From the NCBI GenBank assembly GCA_965243215.1, contig CBDEUJ010000005.1:1240001-1304000 (forward strand): a DNA stretch of 64,000 nucleotides, given 5' to 3'. Shown one piece after another: positions 50,715 to 60,099 of this stretch (positions are counted from its first letter, which is position 1; each line of letters opens with the position of its first letter). Source of the stretch: JAJEFO01 sp009843725 (GTDB taxonomy: Bacteria > Pseudomonadota > Alphaproteobacteria > Rhodobacterales > Rhodobacteraceae). A program made the translations under genes and the position numbers. The notes under the pieces are model-generated. The model was not told the DNA's origin. It did no database searches and worked only from the letters and a program-made list of their open reading frames with translations.

Positions 50715-52881
50715 GGCCGTCCCTTCTCAACGTGTCGATCATGGGTTTCAACTCCGTTTCGAATCTCCGCCAACCCTTCACCGACGCGCTCGTAATGGGC
50801 TGACGCACCTGGAAGACGCTGAGCGTCTGCACCCGGCGAGCGCTTTCGTGGAAGCTCAGGCACGCGTCCTCCCAATCAAGCCCGCAGGCCGCGATCAGTC
50901 TTCTGGTTTCCTCTTCCGGGTTCGCCACCAGCGTCTCATAGGACACTTCGTGGAACCAGCCCGGCACGCGGTCGCGCCAAAGGTCGATCATGCGTTCGAA
51001 TTCGCCGTAGTAGCGCGCCAGCTTCTCAAGGTCGTAGGCATAACCGTGCGTGCCTTGGGCAAACCTGCTCTTGTAGATCGAGAACAGGTTGTCCCTCGGA
51101 TCCCTTCGCACCACCACGAAGCGCGCGTTGGGCAAGGCCAGCTTCAAGGCTCCGACGTGCTCGAACGTGTAGATGGACTTGTCGGTCACGTGACGCGCGC
51201 CGGGAAACCGTCGGCCGATGGCCTTGGTGTAGTCCCGACCGATTCCGGCAACGACATCCGGGTCCAGTTCGCCACCGGTCCTGCCTGGCATTACGGACAG
51301 CAGGGCGCGGCAGAAATATGACGCAAAGCCGAGTTCGCCGCCGCTCTCCACGCTTGAATGCGCGGCGATGATCTGCTCGACAAGCGTCGTGCCGGACCTG
51401 GGCAGCCCGGTCACGAAGATCGGTGCGAGACCGTTCTCGGCGGCCGGGGACGCCGAGGCCAAATCAACCCGTCCATAGGCTTCGCGACAGTCGGCGATTT
51501 CAGCAAAGCGCTGCCCGGCGGACACGCTGGACAGCCCGTCCGCAATCCGGTTCGCCTCGCCCAGAAACCGGAAGACCCGGGCGTCGTCTCGGGTGTCTTC
51601 AAGGGCCTTGGCGACGGCGAATCCGAGGTTCATGCGATCCTCGTCACTGACATCCTCGCGCTCGAACAAATCGACCATTTCGTCGATGATCGGGTCGCCC
51701 CTTGCGGCCCTGTGGCTGATCATGAGGCGGCGATAGGCCTCGCCGTTCGTGGGATGCCGCGCGATGACGCGGCGAAAGAGTTCATGCGCCTCCTCGAATT
51801 CGCCTCGCGTCTGCAGCATCGAGGCCTTGAACATCAGCGCCCTGGCATTCGCCGGCTCGTCTTTCAGGACCCGGTTGAGCTCGGCCAGCGCGTCCGCAGA
51901 TCTTTGGACATGCTCAAGCGCGTCTGCAAGGGCAAGACGCAGGCCGACGGAGACGCCTTTCCCTGATCCTGCTGATAGCGCGGCCGCATGCGCGTAGGCA
52001 TCGACGGCGGCTTCGTGATCGCCAAGGCGTGCACAGGCATCCCCGAGTTCGACGAAGAGACGGGCATCCTTGCGATCCAGCCGGGACGCCCGCTCCAGCA
52101 GGACAATGGCTGCCTGGTGATGGCCCAGCCTTGACAGGGACGCGCCCAAACCGGTCAGTCCTGGAACGCCGTCAGGCGCAAGGATCACGGCGGGCCGCGT
52201 GGCCTCTGCAGCGTCGCGAATTCGGCCCGAGTTGAACAGGACCCGGCCAGCGCCCCCATAGGCCTCGGCATAGTCCGGATCCAGCTTTATGGCGCGCTGG
52301 TAGCTGGCGATGGCCTCTTCGGACCGGTCCTGGATGGCCTGTGCCTCGGCAAGGATGCAGGCCGCGACGGCGGAACGCGGGGCCTTGCGCAGAACCCTTG
52401 CAGCCTTCGCCTCGACCGCCGCGGCGTCACCGGAACGAAGATCGGCTACCAGCCCGGCGATGACCTTGGAAGAAACGCCTCCCGAACGCGGGCGCGACGC
52501 CTTCCGGAGCGACCCGAACCGGTCTTGCAGCTGGACGCGGACTTTCGGGTCGATGGGAGCGGACTTCAGCGCGGCAAGGAAGTCGCGCCTGTCGGCATCG
52601 TTGCCGCCGAGGGCGACCGCTTCCGCCCGTCCTTGCCACACCCGAGCAGCATCAGGCTGCAGGGCCGCGGCGCGACAAAACCAAGCGATGGAGTCCTTGA
52701 AGCGCAGTGTCTTGAGCATGAGGCGTGCGACATGGAAGCTCGCATCGGCATGCCCAGGATCGTCCGCGACGACGCCCAGGAATTCCGTCAGCGCCTCGCG
52801 GAGCTTCTGCTCGGAGAGAAGCCTGACGCCGGCCTCGTACGTGAAAGTGCGGTCTGCGATCTCGGGTCGGGAAGGTGGCAT
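50701..52881 (-). CDS. TPR-repeat sulfotransferase
   Basis: 726 residues. Residues 20-450 are TPR-like helices (for example AIASYQRAIKLDPDYAEAYGGAGRVLF). From about 490 a PAPS-dependent sulfotransferase domain begins with the 5'-phosphosulfate loop TGLPRSGTTLVEQIIAAHSSVESGGEL and the 3'-phosphate motif VVRRDPRDNLFSIYKSRF. No signal peptide. Acceptor unknown; bacterial TPR-sulfotransferases may modify proteins or cell-surface molecules. The start at 52881 (MPPSRPEIADRTFTYEAG) is judged by homology-like onset; the frame is open to 53433 without plausible coding. Confidence 0.87.
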   Translation of the reverse strand: MPPSRPEIADRTFTYEAGVRLLSEQKLREALTEFLGVVADDPGHADASFHVARLMLKTLRFKDSIAWFCRAAALQPDAARVWQGRAEAVALGGNDADRRDFLAALKSAPIDPKVRVQLQDRFGSLRKASRPRSGGVSSKVIAGLVADLRSGDAAAVEAKAARVLRKAPRSAVAACILAEAQAIQDRSEEAIASYQRAIKLDPDYAEAYGGAGRVLFNSGRIRDAAEATRPAVILAPDGVPGLTGLGASLSRLGHHQAAIVLLERASRLDRKDARLFVELGDACARLGDHEAAVDAYAHAAALSAGSGKGVSVGLRLALADALEHVQRSADALAELNRVLKDEPANARALMFKASMLQTRGEFEEAHELFRRVIARHPTNGEAYRRLMISHRAARGDPIIDEMVDLFEREDVSDEDRMNLGFAVAKALEDTRDDARVFRFLGEANRIADGLSSVSAGQRFAEIADCREAYGRVDLASASPAAENGLAPIFVTGLPRSGTTLVEQIIAAHSSVESGGELGFASYFCRALLSVMPGRTGGELDPDVVAGIGRDYTKAIGRRFPGARHVTDKSIYTFEHVGALKLALPNARFVVVRRDPRDNLFSIYKSRFAQGTHGYAYDLEKLARYYGEFERMIDLWRDRVPGWFHEVSYETLVANPEEETRRLIAACGLDWEDACLSFHESARRVQTLSVFQVRQPITSASVKGWRRFETELKPMIDTLRRDGHVAD

Positions 52882-53170
52882 GCGGCGTTTCCGGGAACTC
52901 GCGGCAAAACTATGTCCGAGCCCGCCTGATGTCGAGAAGATGACAGCAACTCCGACGGGTCGACCGAGCCGCCATTGGCCGGTTCCATCCGAATGACGAG
53001 AACCCGGCTCGTTCTGCATTTCCAGGCAGCACCCGTTCCACGCCGATGCGGGCTGGCGATGTCCGAGCGGAGTCCCTGCGCCGGAAATCCCTTGAGCCGC
53101 CACGGTCTCTCGGTTACTCATGCTTGGGATCCGGTGGCAGCGCGCCCCTTTCTGCATGGATGGCCAGAGA
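52882..53170. other. Divergent intergenic region
   Basis: 289 bases between the sulfotransferase and the lipoprotein gene. No gene seen; should hold both promoters. Confidence 0.4.
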
Positions 53171-53635
53171 ATGAGACCTAGTCGATTCGCCCTTGTACTG
53201 ACGATCGTTGCAGTGACCCTGTCGGGCTGCGGCCGGGACCAAAGCGGGACCGGCGGCGAACCGTCGGGTTCCGCCACCGAGGAAGAGCGCCGGGAGACCA
53301 TCTGGGACCTTTTCACCAACGTCGACGACCCGAACACCACGCTGGAGGTCAACAAGTACATCTGGACCGCCTCGCTTGATATCCTGAACTTCCTGCCGAT
53401 CGAATCGGCCGACCCTTTCTCGGGCGTGATCACGACGGGCTACGGCACGCCTCCTGGCGGCGACCGTGCCTACCGTGCAACTGTCGTCGTGCGTGACCCG
53501 GCGCTTGATGCCCGCTCGCTGAAGGTCGCGCTCCTGACCCGTTCTGGACCGGCGCCTGCGGAAGCCGTGCGCACCGTCGAGAATGCCATCCTCACGCGCG
53601 CGCGCCAGCTTCGGGTCCAGGATCGGGGCCTCTGA
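53171..53635 (+). CDS. DUF3576 lipoprotein
   Basis: Small predicted lipoprotein of 154 residues. Lipobox LSGC near residue 19 after a hydrophobic signal (FALVLTIVAVTLSGC). The conserved core contains ETIWDLFTNVDDPNTTLEVNKYIWTASLDILNFLPIESADPFSGVI, the DUF3576 signature. Function unknown; widely found before leuS in alphaproteobacteria, perhaps linked to the outer membrane as is lptE. Hairpin GGGGCC/GGCCCC at 53625-53642 overlaps the stop. Confidence 0.88.
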   Translation: MRPSRFALVLTIVAVTLSGCGRDQSGTGGEPSGSATEEERRETIWDLFTNVDDPNTTLEVNKYIWTASLDILNFLPIESADPFSGVITTGYGTPPGGDRAYRATVVVRDPALDARSLKVALLTRSGPAPAEAVRTVENAILTRARQLRVQDRGL

Positions 53636-53642
53636 CGGCCCC
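53625..53642 (+). terminator. Hairpin at DUF3576 stop codon
   Basis: Inverted repeat GGGGCC-TCTGAC-GGCCCC spanning the TGA stop. No T-run. Confidence 0.4.
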
Positions 53643-53741
53643 GCAGGTGCCGCGGTGCCTGACACGCCCGCGAGCATTGCTCCCTAGACCTTTGGCGCAG
53701 CCCGGAATAATCAGGCGCTGCACGAAGCCCGAGGATGGCGC

Positions 53742-56285
53742 ATGTCCGGCTACGACACCAACACCATCGAACCCAAATGGCAGGCCCGCTGGCAGGAAGC
53801 TGAGACCTTCCTCGCAGCCCGTGACAAGAGCAGGCCGAAATACTACGTGCTCGAGATGTTCCCCTATCCCTCCGGCCGCATCCATATCGGGCACGTGCGG
53901 AACTACACAATGGGCGACGTCATCGCACGCTACAAGCGGGCGACCGGCCACAGCGTCCTGCACCCCATGGGCTGGGACGCCTTCGGCATGCCGGCCGAAA
54001 ACGCGGCCATGGCCTCGGGCGGCCACCCAAGGGACTGGACCTACGGCAACATCGACACCATGCGGGAGCAGTTGAAGCCTCTCGGGCTTTCGATCGACTG
54101 GTCCCGTGAATTCGCCACCTGCGACCCGGAGTACTACGGCCAGCAGCAGTCCATGTTCATCGACTTCATGGAAAGGGGCCTCGCCTACCGCAAGAGCGCG
54201 ACGGTGAACTGGGATCCGGTCGACATGACCGTTCTGGCCAACGAGCAAGTCATCGAAGGCAAGGGCTGGCGCTCGGGGGCGGACGTGGAGCGGCGCGAAC
54301 TGACGCAGTGGTTCTTCCGGATCAGCGATTTCTCCGAGGAACTCCTGAACGCCATTGACGGGCTGGATGACTGGCCAGCGAAGGTCAAGCTGATGCAGCA
54401 GAACTGGATCGGCAAGTCGCGCGGCCTCCGGCTTCCGTTCGAGCGCACCGACGGCGGCGAGGCCATCGACGTGTACACGACACGCCCCGACACCCTCCTG
54501 GGAGCCTCCTTCATCGGCATTTCACCAGACCATCCGCTAGCAAGGGAACTGGCCGAGGACAGCCCCGAAGTAGAGGCTTTCCGCGCGGCCTGCCAGAAAG
54601 GCGGTGCGACCGAAGAGGCGCTCGAGAAGGCGGAAAAGCTCGGCTTCGACACCAGGCTCGCCGCACGTCACCCGCTGGACCCGGATTGGGAGCTTCCGAT
54701 CTGGATCGCCAATTTCATCCTCATGGACTATGGCACCGGCGCGATCTTCGGCTCTCCGGCACACGACCAGCGTGACCTGGATTTCTGCCGCAAGTACGGT
54801 CTGCCAGTCATCGACACGTTCCTTTCCCTCGACGACCCGCGACCGGTCGAAAGCGTGGCTTTCGTCCCGCCAAAGACCGAACGCGTCAAGTGGATCGACC
54901 ATTTCACGGGAATCGATGTCGCGACGGGGCAGGAAGCCATCGACGCCACAATCGACTTTGCCGAAGCGAATGGCTGGGGCAACGGAGTCATACAATACCG
55001 CCTTCGCGACTGGGGCCTGTCCCGCCAGCGCTACTGGGGCTGCCCGATTCCGGTTGTCCATTGCGATGACTGCGGCACCGTGCCCGAAAGGAAGGAAAAC
55101 CTGCCGGTGCTTCTTCCCGAGGACATAAGCTTCGATGAGCCGGGCAACCCGCTCGCGCGCCATCCTGCCTGGCGCGACACCCCGTGCCCCAGCTGCGGAA
55201 AACCGGCAAGGCGCGAAACCGACACCATGGACACGTTCGTCGATTCATCGTGGTATTTCGTGCGCTTCACGGCACCTCGGGCAGAGACTCCGGCAGACAT
55301 GGACGAAGCTGCCTACTGGATGAACGTTGACCAGTATATCGGCGGCATCGAGCACGCGATTCTCCACCTCCTGTATTCCCGCTTCTTCGCTCGGGCCATG
55401 CACCTCTGCGGCCACTTGCCGAAGTCGGCCATTGAGCCCTTCGACGCACTGTTCACGCAGGGCATGGTCACTCACGCCATCTACCAGACCCGGGACGCAA
55501 GCGGCCGCAGGATCTATCATTACCCCGAAGACGTGGAACTGAGGGACGGGACGGGCTACCTGAAAGACGGCAGGCAGGTCGAGATCATCGCTTCGGCAAA
55601 GATGTCCAAGTCGAAGAAGAACGTGGTCGACCCGGTCAACATCATTGACCGGTACGGCGCCGACACCGCGCGCTGGTTCGTGCTGAGCGATTCGCCGCCC
55701 GAGCGCGACGTGGAATGGACCGCCGCCGGGGCTGAAGCTGCGCACAGGCACCTTGCCCGGATTCATCGAATCTCGACAGAAATCGCTGCGGGCGAGGACA
55801 CTGGATCAGGCGACGACGCCCTTTTGCGCGCGCTTCACAGGACAATCCACGACGTGACCATGGGGATCGAGAGCTTTGGGTTCAACACGTCGATCGCCAA
55901 GCTGTATGCATTCACGAATGTCCTGGCAAAATCCAAGGCGTCGCATTCCACGCGACGCGAGGCAATCAGGGTCCTGGCCCAGCTCATGTCGCCGATGACA
56001 CCTCATCTCGCGGAAGAGATATGGGCAATGCAGGATGGCGAGGGGCTGGTTGCGGACGCCCCTTGGCCGGCGGCGGACGACGCATATCTGGTTGAGGATT
56101 CGGTGACACTGCCGATCCAGGTCAACGGCAAGCGGCGATCCGAAGTCGTTGTTGCCAAGGACATTGACAGTTCCGAGCTTGAAAAGCTCGTGCTAGCCGA
56201 TCAAGCTGTCATCAAGACGCTGGCAGGTGGCCAGCCGAAGAAACTGATCGTCGTGCCCGGCCGCATCGTCAATGTCGTCGTCTAG
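53742..56285 (+). CDS. leuS: Leucyl-tRNA synthetase
   Basis: 847 residues, normal length. HIGH motif at about 48-51 (YPSGRIHIGHVRNYTMGD), the editing domain TTRPDTLLGASFIG near 245, and KMSKS at about 620-624 (SAKMSKSKKNVVDP). Zinc cysteines are seen in VHCDDCG and PCPSCGKP. The 3' end overlaps lptE by 14 bases. Confidence 0.98.
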   Translation: MSGYDTNTIEPKWQARWQEAETFLAARDKSRPKYYVLEMFPYPSGRIHIGHVRNYTMGDVIARYKRATGHSVLHPMGWDAFGMPAENAAMASGGHPRDWTYGNIDTMREQLKPLGLSIDWSREFATCDPEYYGQQQSMFIDFMERGLAYRKSATVNWDPVDMTVLANEQVIEGKGWRSGADVERRELTQWFFRISDFSEELLNAIDGLDDWPAKVKLMQQNWIGKSRGLRLPFERTDGGEAIDVYTTRPDTLLGASFIGISPDHPLARELAEDSPEVEAFRAACQKGGATEEALEKAEKLGFDTRLAARHPLDPDWELPIWIANFILMDYGTGAIFGSPAHDQRDLDFCRKYGLPVIDTFLSLDDPRPVESVAFVPPKTERVKWIDHFTGIDVATGQEAIDATIDFAEANGWGNGVIQYRLRDWGLSRQRYWGCPIPVVHCDDCGTVPERKENLPVLLPEDISFDEPGNPLARHPAWRDTPCPSCGKPARRETDTMDTFVDSSWYFVRFTAPRAETPADMDEAAYWMNVDQYIGGIEHAILHLLYSRFFARAMHLCGHLPKSAIEPFDALFTQGMVTHAIYQTRDASGRRIYHYPEDVELRDGTGYLKDGRQVEIIASAKMSKSKKNVVDPVNIIDRYGADTARWFVLSDSPPERDVEWTAAGAEAAHRHLARIHRISTEIAAGEDTGSGDDALLRALHRTIHDVTMGIESFGFNTSIAKLYAFTNVLAKSKASHSTRREAIRVLAQLMSPMTPHLAEEIWAMQDGEGLVADAPWPAADDAYLVEDSVTLPIQVNGKRRSEVVVAKDIDSSELEKLVLADQAVIKTLAGGQPKKLIVVPGRIVNVVV

Positions 56286-56805
56286 AAATTCCTGCACATG
56301 CCTCGCCCGCTCGCCGGGCGCCAAGACGTCGGGTGCCCGGCACACTCGCAGGGCCGCGCTTCTTTCGCTCGCCGCGCTGGCAGGCTGTGGCTTTGCGCCG
56401 ATTCACGGTCCCGGAGGTTCCGCTCGCAATCTCAGGGGCCGGATCGCGGTCCTGGCACCGGCCGACGAGGAAGGTTCTGCACTTGTCCGCCGGCTCGAGG
56501 ACCGGCTGGGGACTCCGCAGGAAGCCGACCTGGTCCTGGCCGCGCAGATCCGGATCGGCGAAACGGCGGTCGGATTCCTGTCGGGTGGAGAAATCAGCCG
56601 CTTCAATGTCGAAGGCCAGGTCGACTGGCAATTGACCGACAGCGCCGGGACCGCCGTCATGACTGGCCACGAACGCGGCTTCAGCAGCTATGCCGCGACT
56701 TCAACGACCGTCGCCACCACGTCTGCCCGTCGCGATGCCCGCCGTCGACTCATGGTCATCCTTGCGGACCACATCGTCACCCGCATCCTGACGCACGACT
56801 CGTGA
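56272..56805 (+). CDS. lptE: LPS assembly lipoprotein LptE
   Basis: 177 residues. Lipobox LAGC with the modified cysteine near residue 39 (RAALLSLAALAGCGFAPIHG), then GxAxNLRGRIAVLAP typical of alphaproteobacterial LptE, which plugs LptD in the outer membrane. The start ATG lies within the leuS end; the n-region before the lipobox is long but no later start codon exists. Confidence 0.9.
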   Translation: MSSSRNSCTCLARSPGAKTSGARHTRRAALLSLAALAGCGFAPIHGPGGSARNLRGRIAVLAPADEEGSALVRRLEDRLGTPQEADLVLAAQIRIGETAVGFLSGGEISRFNVEGQVDWQLTDSAGTAVMTGHERGFSSYAATSTTVATTSARRDARRRLMVILADHIVTRILTHDS

Positions 56806-57824
56806 AGCTTTCGACCCGCAACGCTCCGGCCTACTTCGCGAATCCCGACAAGAACTCTGCCGGCCTGTTGATCTACGGCGCGGACGCAATGCGCGTCGCG
56901 CTGCGCCGACAGGAGGTCATCAAGGCTCTCATTGGGCCCGACGGCGAGGACGAAATGCGCCTGACGCGCATTCCGGCATCGGAGCTTCGCAGGGACACGG
57001 CCCTGCTAGCAGACGCCGTGAAGGCGCGGAGCTTCTTCCCGGGCCTCCACGCCGCATTCGTCGAGGATGCGAGCGACGGGTTGGCCGACACGATTGCCTC
57101 CGCGTTGGCGGACTGGTCCGAAGGAGATGCCCAGATCATCGTCACTGCGGGCAGCTTGCCCGCGCGTTCGAAGCTCCGCGGGGTCTTCGAAAGGCACGAA
57201 AGCGCCTACGCGACGGGCATCTACGACGATCCGCCGTCTCGTGCCGAAACCGAGGCGGCCCTGAGCACGGCGGGACTCACGGACATCTCGCCGGACGTCA
57301 TGTCGTCTCTCATGGAGCTGTCACGCGTCCTCGACCCTGGCGAGTTTCGCCAGACGCTTGAGAAAATCGCGCTTTACAAGACGGGCGACGAATCTCCGCT
57401 CACGCCGGATGAGGTTGCGCTTTCCGGCCCAAGTTCCGTGGAGGCCGGCATCGACGATGTCCTCAATGTCGTGGCAGATGGCAAAACCCACGAGGTCGGA
57501 CCTGTATTGCGGCGTCTCGAAGCCCAAGGGGCAACCCCCGTCAGCCTCTGCATTGGCGCCACCAGGCACTTTCGGATGCTGCACGTGGTCGCCGCCGACC
57601 CTTCAGGCCCGAGCGCGGGCGTTTCCAAGCTCAGGCCTCCCGTCTTTGGTCCGCGCCGCGACCGTGTGCAGCGGCAGGCGACCCGGTGGGGCGTACGCAA
57701 CCTGGAACGCGCACTCGCGATTTTGCTCGACACCGACCTCAAGCTCAGATCGAGAGCGCGAATCCCGGAAATGGCGGCGATGGAGCGTGCACTCCTCCGA
57801 ATCGCCTTTCTTGGGAGGCGGTGA
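56802..57824 (+). CDS. holA: DNA polymerase III delta subunit
   Basis: Clamp-loader delta subunit, 340 residues. LLIYGADAMRVALRRQEVIKAL near the start and VTAGSLPARSKLRGVFERHESA match HolA; the domain ends with ALRRLEAQG...LLDTDLKLRS. It starts at a GTG that overlaps the lptE stop. Order leuS-lptE-holA is conserved in Rhodobacterales. Confidence 0.93.
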   Translation: MKLSTRNAPAYFANPDKNSAGLLIYGADAMRVALRRQEVIKALIGPDGEDEMRLTRIPASELRRDTALLADAVKARSFFPGLHAAFVEDASDGLADTIASALADWSEGDAQIIVTAGSLPARSKLRGVFERHESAYATGIYDDPPSRAETEAALSTAGLTDISPDVMSSLMELSRVLDPGEFRQTLEKIALYKTGDESPLTPDEVALSGPSSVEAGIDDVLNVVADGKTHEVGPVLRRLEAQGATPVSLCIGATRHFRMLHVVAADPSGPSAGVSKLRPPVFGPRRDRVQRQATRWGVRNLERALAILLDTDLKLRSRARIPEMAAMERALLRIAFLGRR

Positions 57825-57946
57825 TGCCGACGACAGCAGCGCGTGCCTTGCCCGTCACGCCGACCGGAGCCATAAAGGGCCCGTCCAGCACGGTGTGCGT
57901 GGAACGACCCGATCGCAATGCCGTCACGGCCGGGAATCGGAGATGA
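57824..57946 (+). CDS. Possible 40-residue coupling ORF
   Basis: Begins MPTTAARALPVTPTGAIKGP; no family recognised. Its ATG overlaps the holA stop (TGATG) and its stop overlaps the next start (ATGA). GGAGGCGG lies just before its ATG, a good ribosome-binding site. The arrangement resembles 21186-21314. A chance ORF remains possible. Confidence 0.42.
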   Translation: MPTTAARALPVTPTGAIKGPSSTVCVERPDRNAVTAGNRR

Positions 57947-59451
57947 AACTGACACGAACCCTGATCACCTCCCTCTTTCTCGCACTTGCTGCAGAACCGG
58001 CCCTTGCCGAACTGACAGCGGAACAGGTGCTTGAGCATCGGCTGTCCCAGTACTCGACGCCAGGGATCACCGTGCGGGCTGGCGGCAAGCGTCGGTCGGG
58101 GAACGTGCTGACCGTTGACCGATTCCTGGCAGAAGTCGCATTGCCCGATCAGGAGGGAACGCTCCTGGTTGCGGTCGCCGGCGCCAGCTTCGCCGAGCGC
58201 AACGACGGTACCGTCCTCGTGACCTTTCCGCCGCAATTTCCGTTGACCGTCCAAGCGTTCGCCGCGAACGACGAGGAGTTCGCGTTTGCAGCGACGGTCA
58301 CGCAGTCCGGTGCACAGACAGTCGTCTCCGGCACACCGGACGAGATCCGCTACGAGTCCACGGCTCCGTCGATCACCATAGACGAATTTCGGATGATCGA
58401 ACCGGAAGTGCCCGATGACGTGTCCGTCGTCGTATCGATCAAGATGCTGGGATACGAAGGCCATTCGGACATCATTGAGGGTGAAGTCAGGGATGTCCGA
58501 AGCGAGGACACCCTGGACACCTTCCAAGTGCACGTTGATGTCAGCGACCGTGGCGGCGGCGGGTCATTCACCCTGCAGCTCGAAATTGCCGATGTCTCCG
58601 CGCAGTCATCTGGCAGCATTGCGTGGCAGAACCTTGGAGATTCCCTTGTCACGTCGATCGTGAATGGAAGCACGTTCGACCTTTCCGCCAGCCTTGGACA
58701 TGCCCGCTACCTGATCTCCGGAGACGGCCCGAACGAGGAACCTTTCGAAATTTCGTCGGAAAGCACGTCGAGCGACGTGTCCGTCAGGATGGACCGAAGC
58801 GGCATCGACTATGGCGGCACGACACGCGGCTCGGTCCTGTCCATTCTCGCTCAGGAACTTTTCGGCTCCCGAATGGAAGTCAGGTTGCCGGAAGTGAACG
58901 CCCGATTCCTGCTTCCGATCGTGCCGGGCAACTTGCCTCAGGACTTTGCAGCCCGAATCGCGGTCCAAGGTCTTGAGATCGATCAGATGCTCTGGTCGAT
59001 GTTCGACCCCAAGAGCGTGCTTGACCATGAACCCGCCACGGTCGTCCTTGACACGAGCGGCGAGTTGATCGTGTTGCGGGACGGTCTTGGCGGCGACTTT
59101 TCCGAAATCATGAAAATGGATCATGCGCCGGTCGACATCCGTTCCATTGACCTGAACGAGCTACTGATCAAGCTGGTCGGCGTCGAAGTGACCGGGAACG
59201 CTGCCTTTGCGTTCATCACGCGACATGAAGAGCCATGGCCCGTCGGCAGCGCGAAACTGAAAGTCACGGGTGCAGGCAGGCTTCTCGACGGGCTGGCAGA
59301 GCTTGGATTCGTGTCGGATCTCCAGTCGCTGGGAGTCCGTGGCATGCTGGAAGCACTCGCACGACCTGGCGACGGGCCGGACGACTTTGGCCTGACCATC
59401 GAGACCGGAGCGGATGGATCCGTTCTCGCGAACGGCCAACGCATCCAATAG
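57943..59451 (+). CDS. DUF2125-family exported protein
   Basis: 502 residues with a Sec signal (MKLTRTLITSLFLALAAEPALA) and a long beta-rich chain lacking catalytic motifs. Repeating motifs like GLEIDQMLWSMFDP and VTGAGRLLDGLAELGF near the C-terminus match DUF2125. Cell-envelope function is assumed. The start overlaps the preceding 40-codon ORF. Confidence 0.82.
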   Translation: MKLTRTLITSLFLALAAEPALAELTAEQVLEHRLSQYSTPGITVRAGGKRRSGNVLTVDRFLAEVALPDQEGTLLVAVAGASFAERNDGTVLVTFPPQFPLTVQAFAANDEEFAFAATVTQSGAQTVVSGTPDEIRYESTAPSITIDEFRMIEPEVPDDVSVVVSIKMLGYEGHSDIIEGEVRDVRSEDTLDTFQVHVDVSDRGGGGSFTLQLEIADVSAQSSGSIAWQNLGDSLVTSIVNGSTFDLSASLGHARYLISGDGPNEEPFEISSESTSSDVSVRMDRSGIDYGGTTRGSVLSILAQELFGSRMEVRLPEVNARFLLPIVPGNLPQDFAARIAVQGLEIDQMLWSMFDPKSVLDHEPATVVLDTSGELIVLRDGLGGDFSEIMKMDHAPVDIRSIDLNELLIKLVGVEVTGNAAFAFITRHEEPWPVGSAKLKVTGAGRLLDGLAELGFVSDLQSLGVRGMLEALARPGDGPDDFGLTIETGADGSVLANGQRIQ

Positions 59452-59540
59452 AACCCCTTCAAGGCAAGTGTTGGGGACGTGAAGAGCTCACCCATGCGGT
59501 TGCCTTAAGCACGACAAGCATGACCTGAGGAGCTCCAATC

Positions 59541-59993
59541 TCAGTTCTGGGCTCGTTCCACCACAGCTTCTTCAAATCTGGAAAAGAACCGGTCCGCCAG
59601 CTTCCTTGCGAAGGAGTCAATGAGCCTGCTACCGAGCTGGGCCAGCTTGCCCCCGATCTTCGCCTCCACTTCGTAGCTGAGCTTGGTGCCGTCGCCTTCC
59701 GGCTCCAACTGCACCAGCGCTCCGCCCTTGGCAAATCCGGCCGCTCCGCCCTTGCCCTCGCCTTCCAAACGGCAGCTCTTCCCCGGATCGATGTCCTTGA
59801 GAAGGACCGCGCCTCTGAAAGTCGCCTTGACCGGACCAACCTTCTGGACCACGACCGCCTCGAAGCCGTCGTCAAGGTTGCCGGTCAGTTCCTCGCAACC
59901 CGGAATGCACTTCTTCAGAACCTCCGCGTCGAGAATGCTCTCCCAGACAATGTCTGGTGGAACAGCGATGACACGTTCTTCGACCATTTTCAT
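59541..59993 (-). CDS. CoxG-type SRPBCC-domain protein
   Basis: 150-residue single START/SRPBCC domain: MKMVEERVIAVPPDIVWESILDAEVLKKCIPGCEEL, then LEGEGKGGAAGFAKGGALVQL, as in carbon monoxide dehydrogenase subunit G. No coxLSM genes are nearby, and most standalone members are not linked to CO oxidation. The start at 59993 has CGGAG at better spacing than other ATGs. Confidence 0.87.
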   Translation of the reverse strand: MKMVEERVIAVPPDIVWESILDAEVLKKCIPGCEELTGNLDDGFEAVVVQKVGPVKATFRGAVLLKDIDPGKSCRLEGEGKGGAAGFAKGGALVQLEPEGDGTKLSYEVEAKIGGKLAQLGSRLIDSFARKLADRFFSRFEEAVVERAQN

Positions 59994-60099
59994 CGGCATG
60001 CTCCGAATGATGAATTTGCGTCGTGGATCAGGCATGGTGCGCACGATGTCAACATCCCCGCCGCTTGAAGCTCGCAGCGTGTCGCACTAGGTCGTGCTC

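Noticed and set aside
59541..59993. Carbon monoxide dehydrogenase cluster
   Set aside because: Only a CoxG-like domain is present; no coxL, coxM or coxS nearby.
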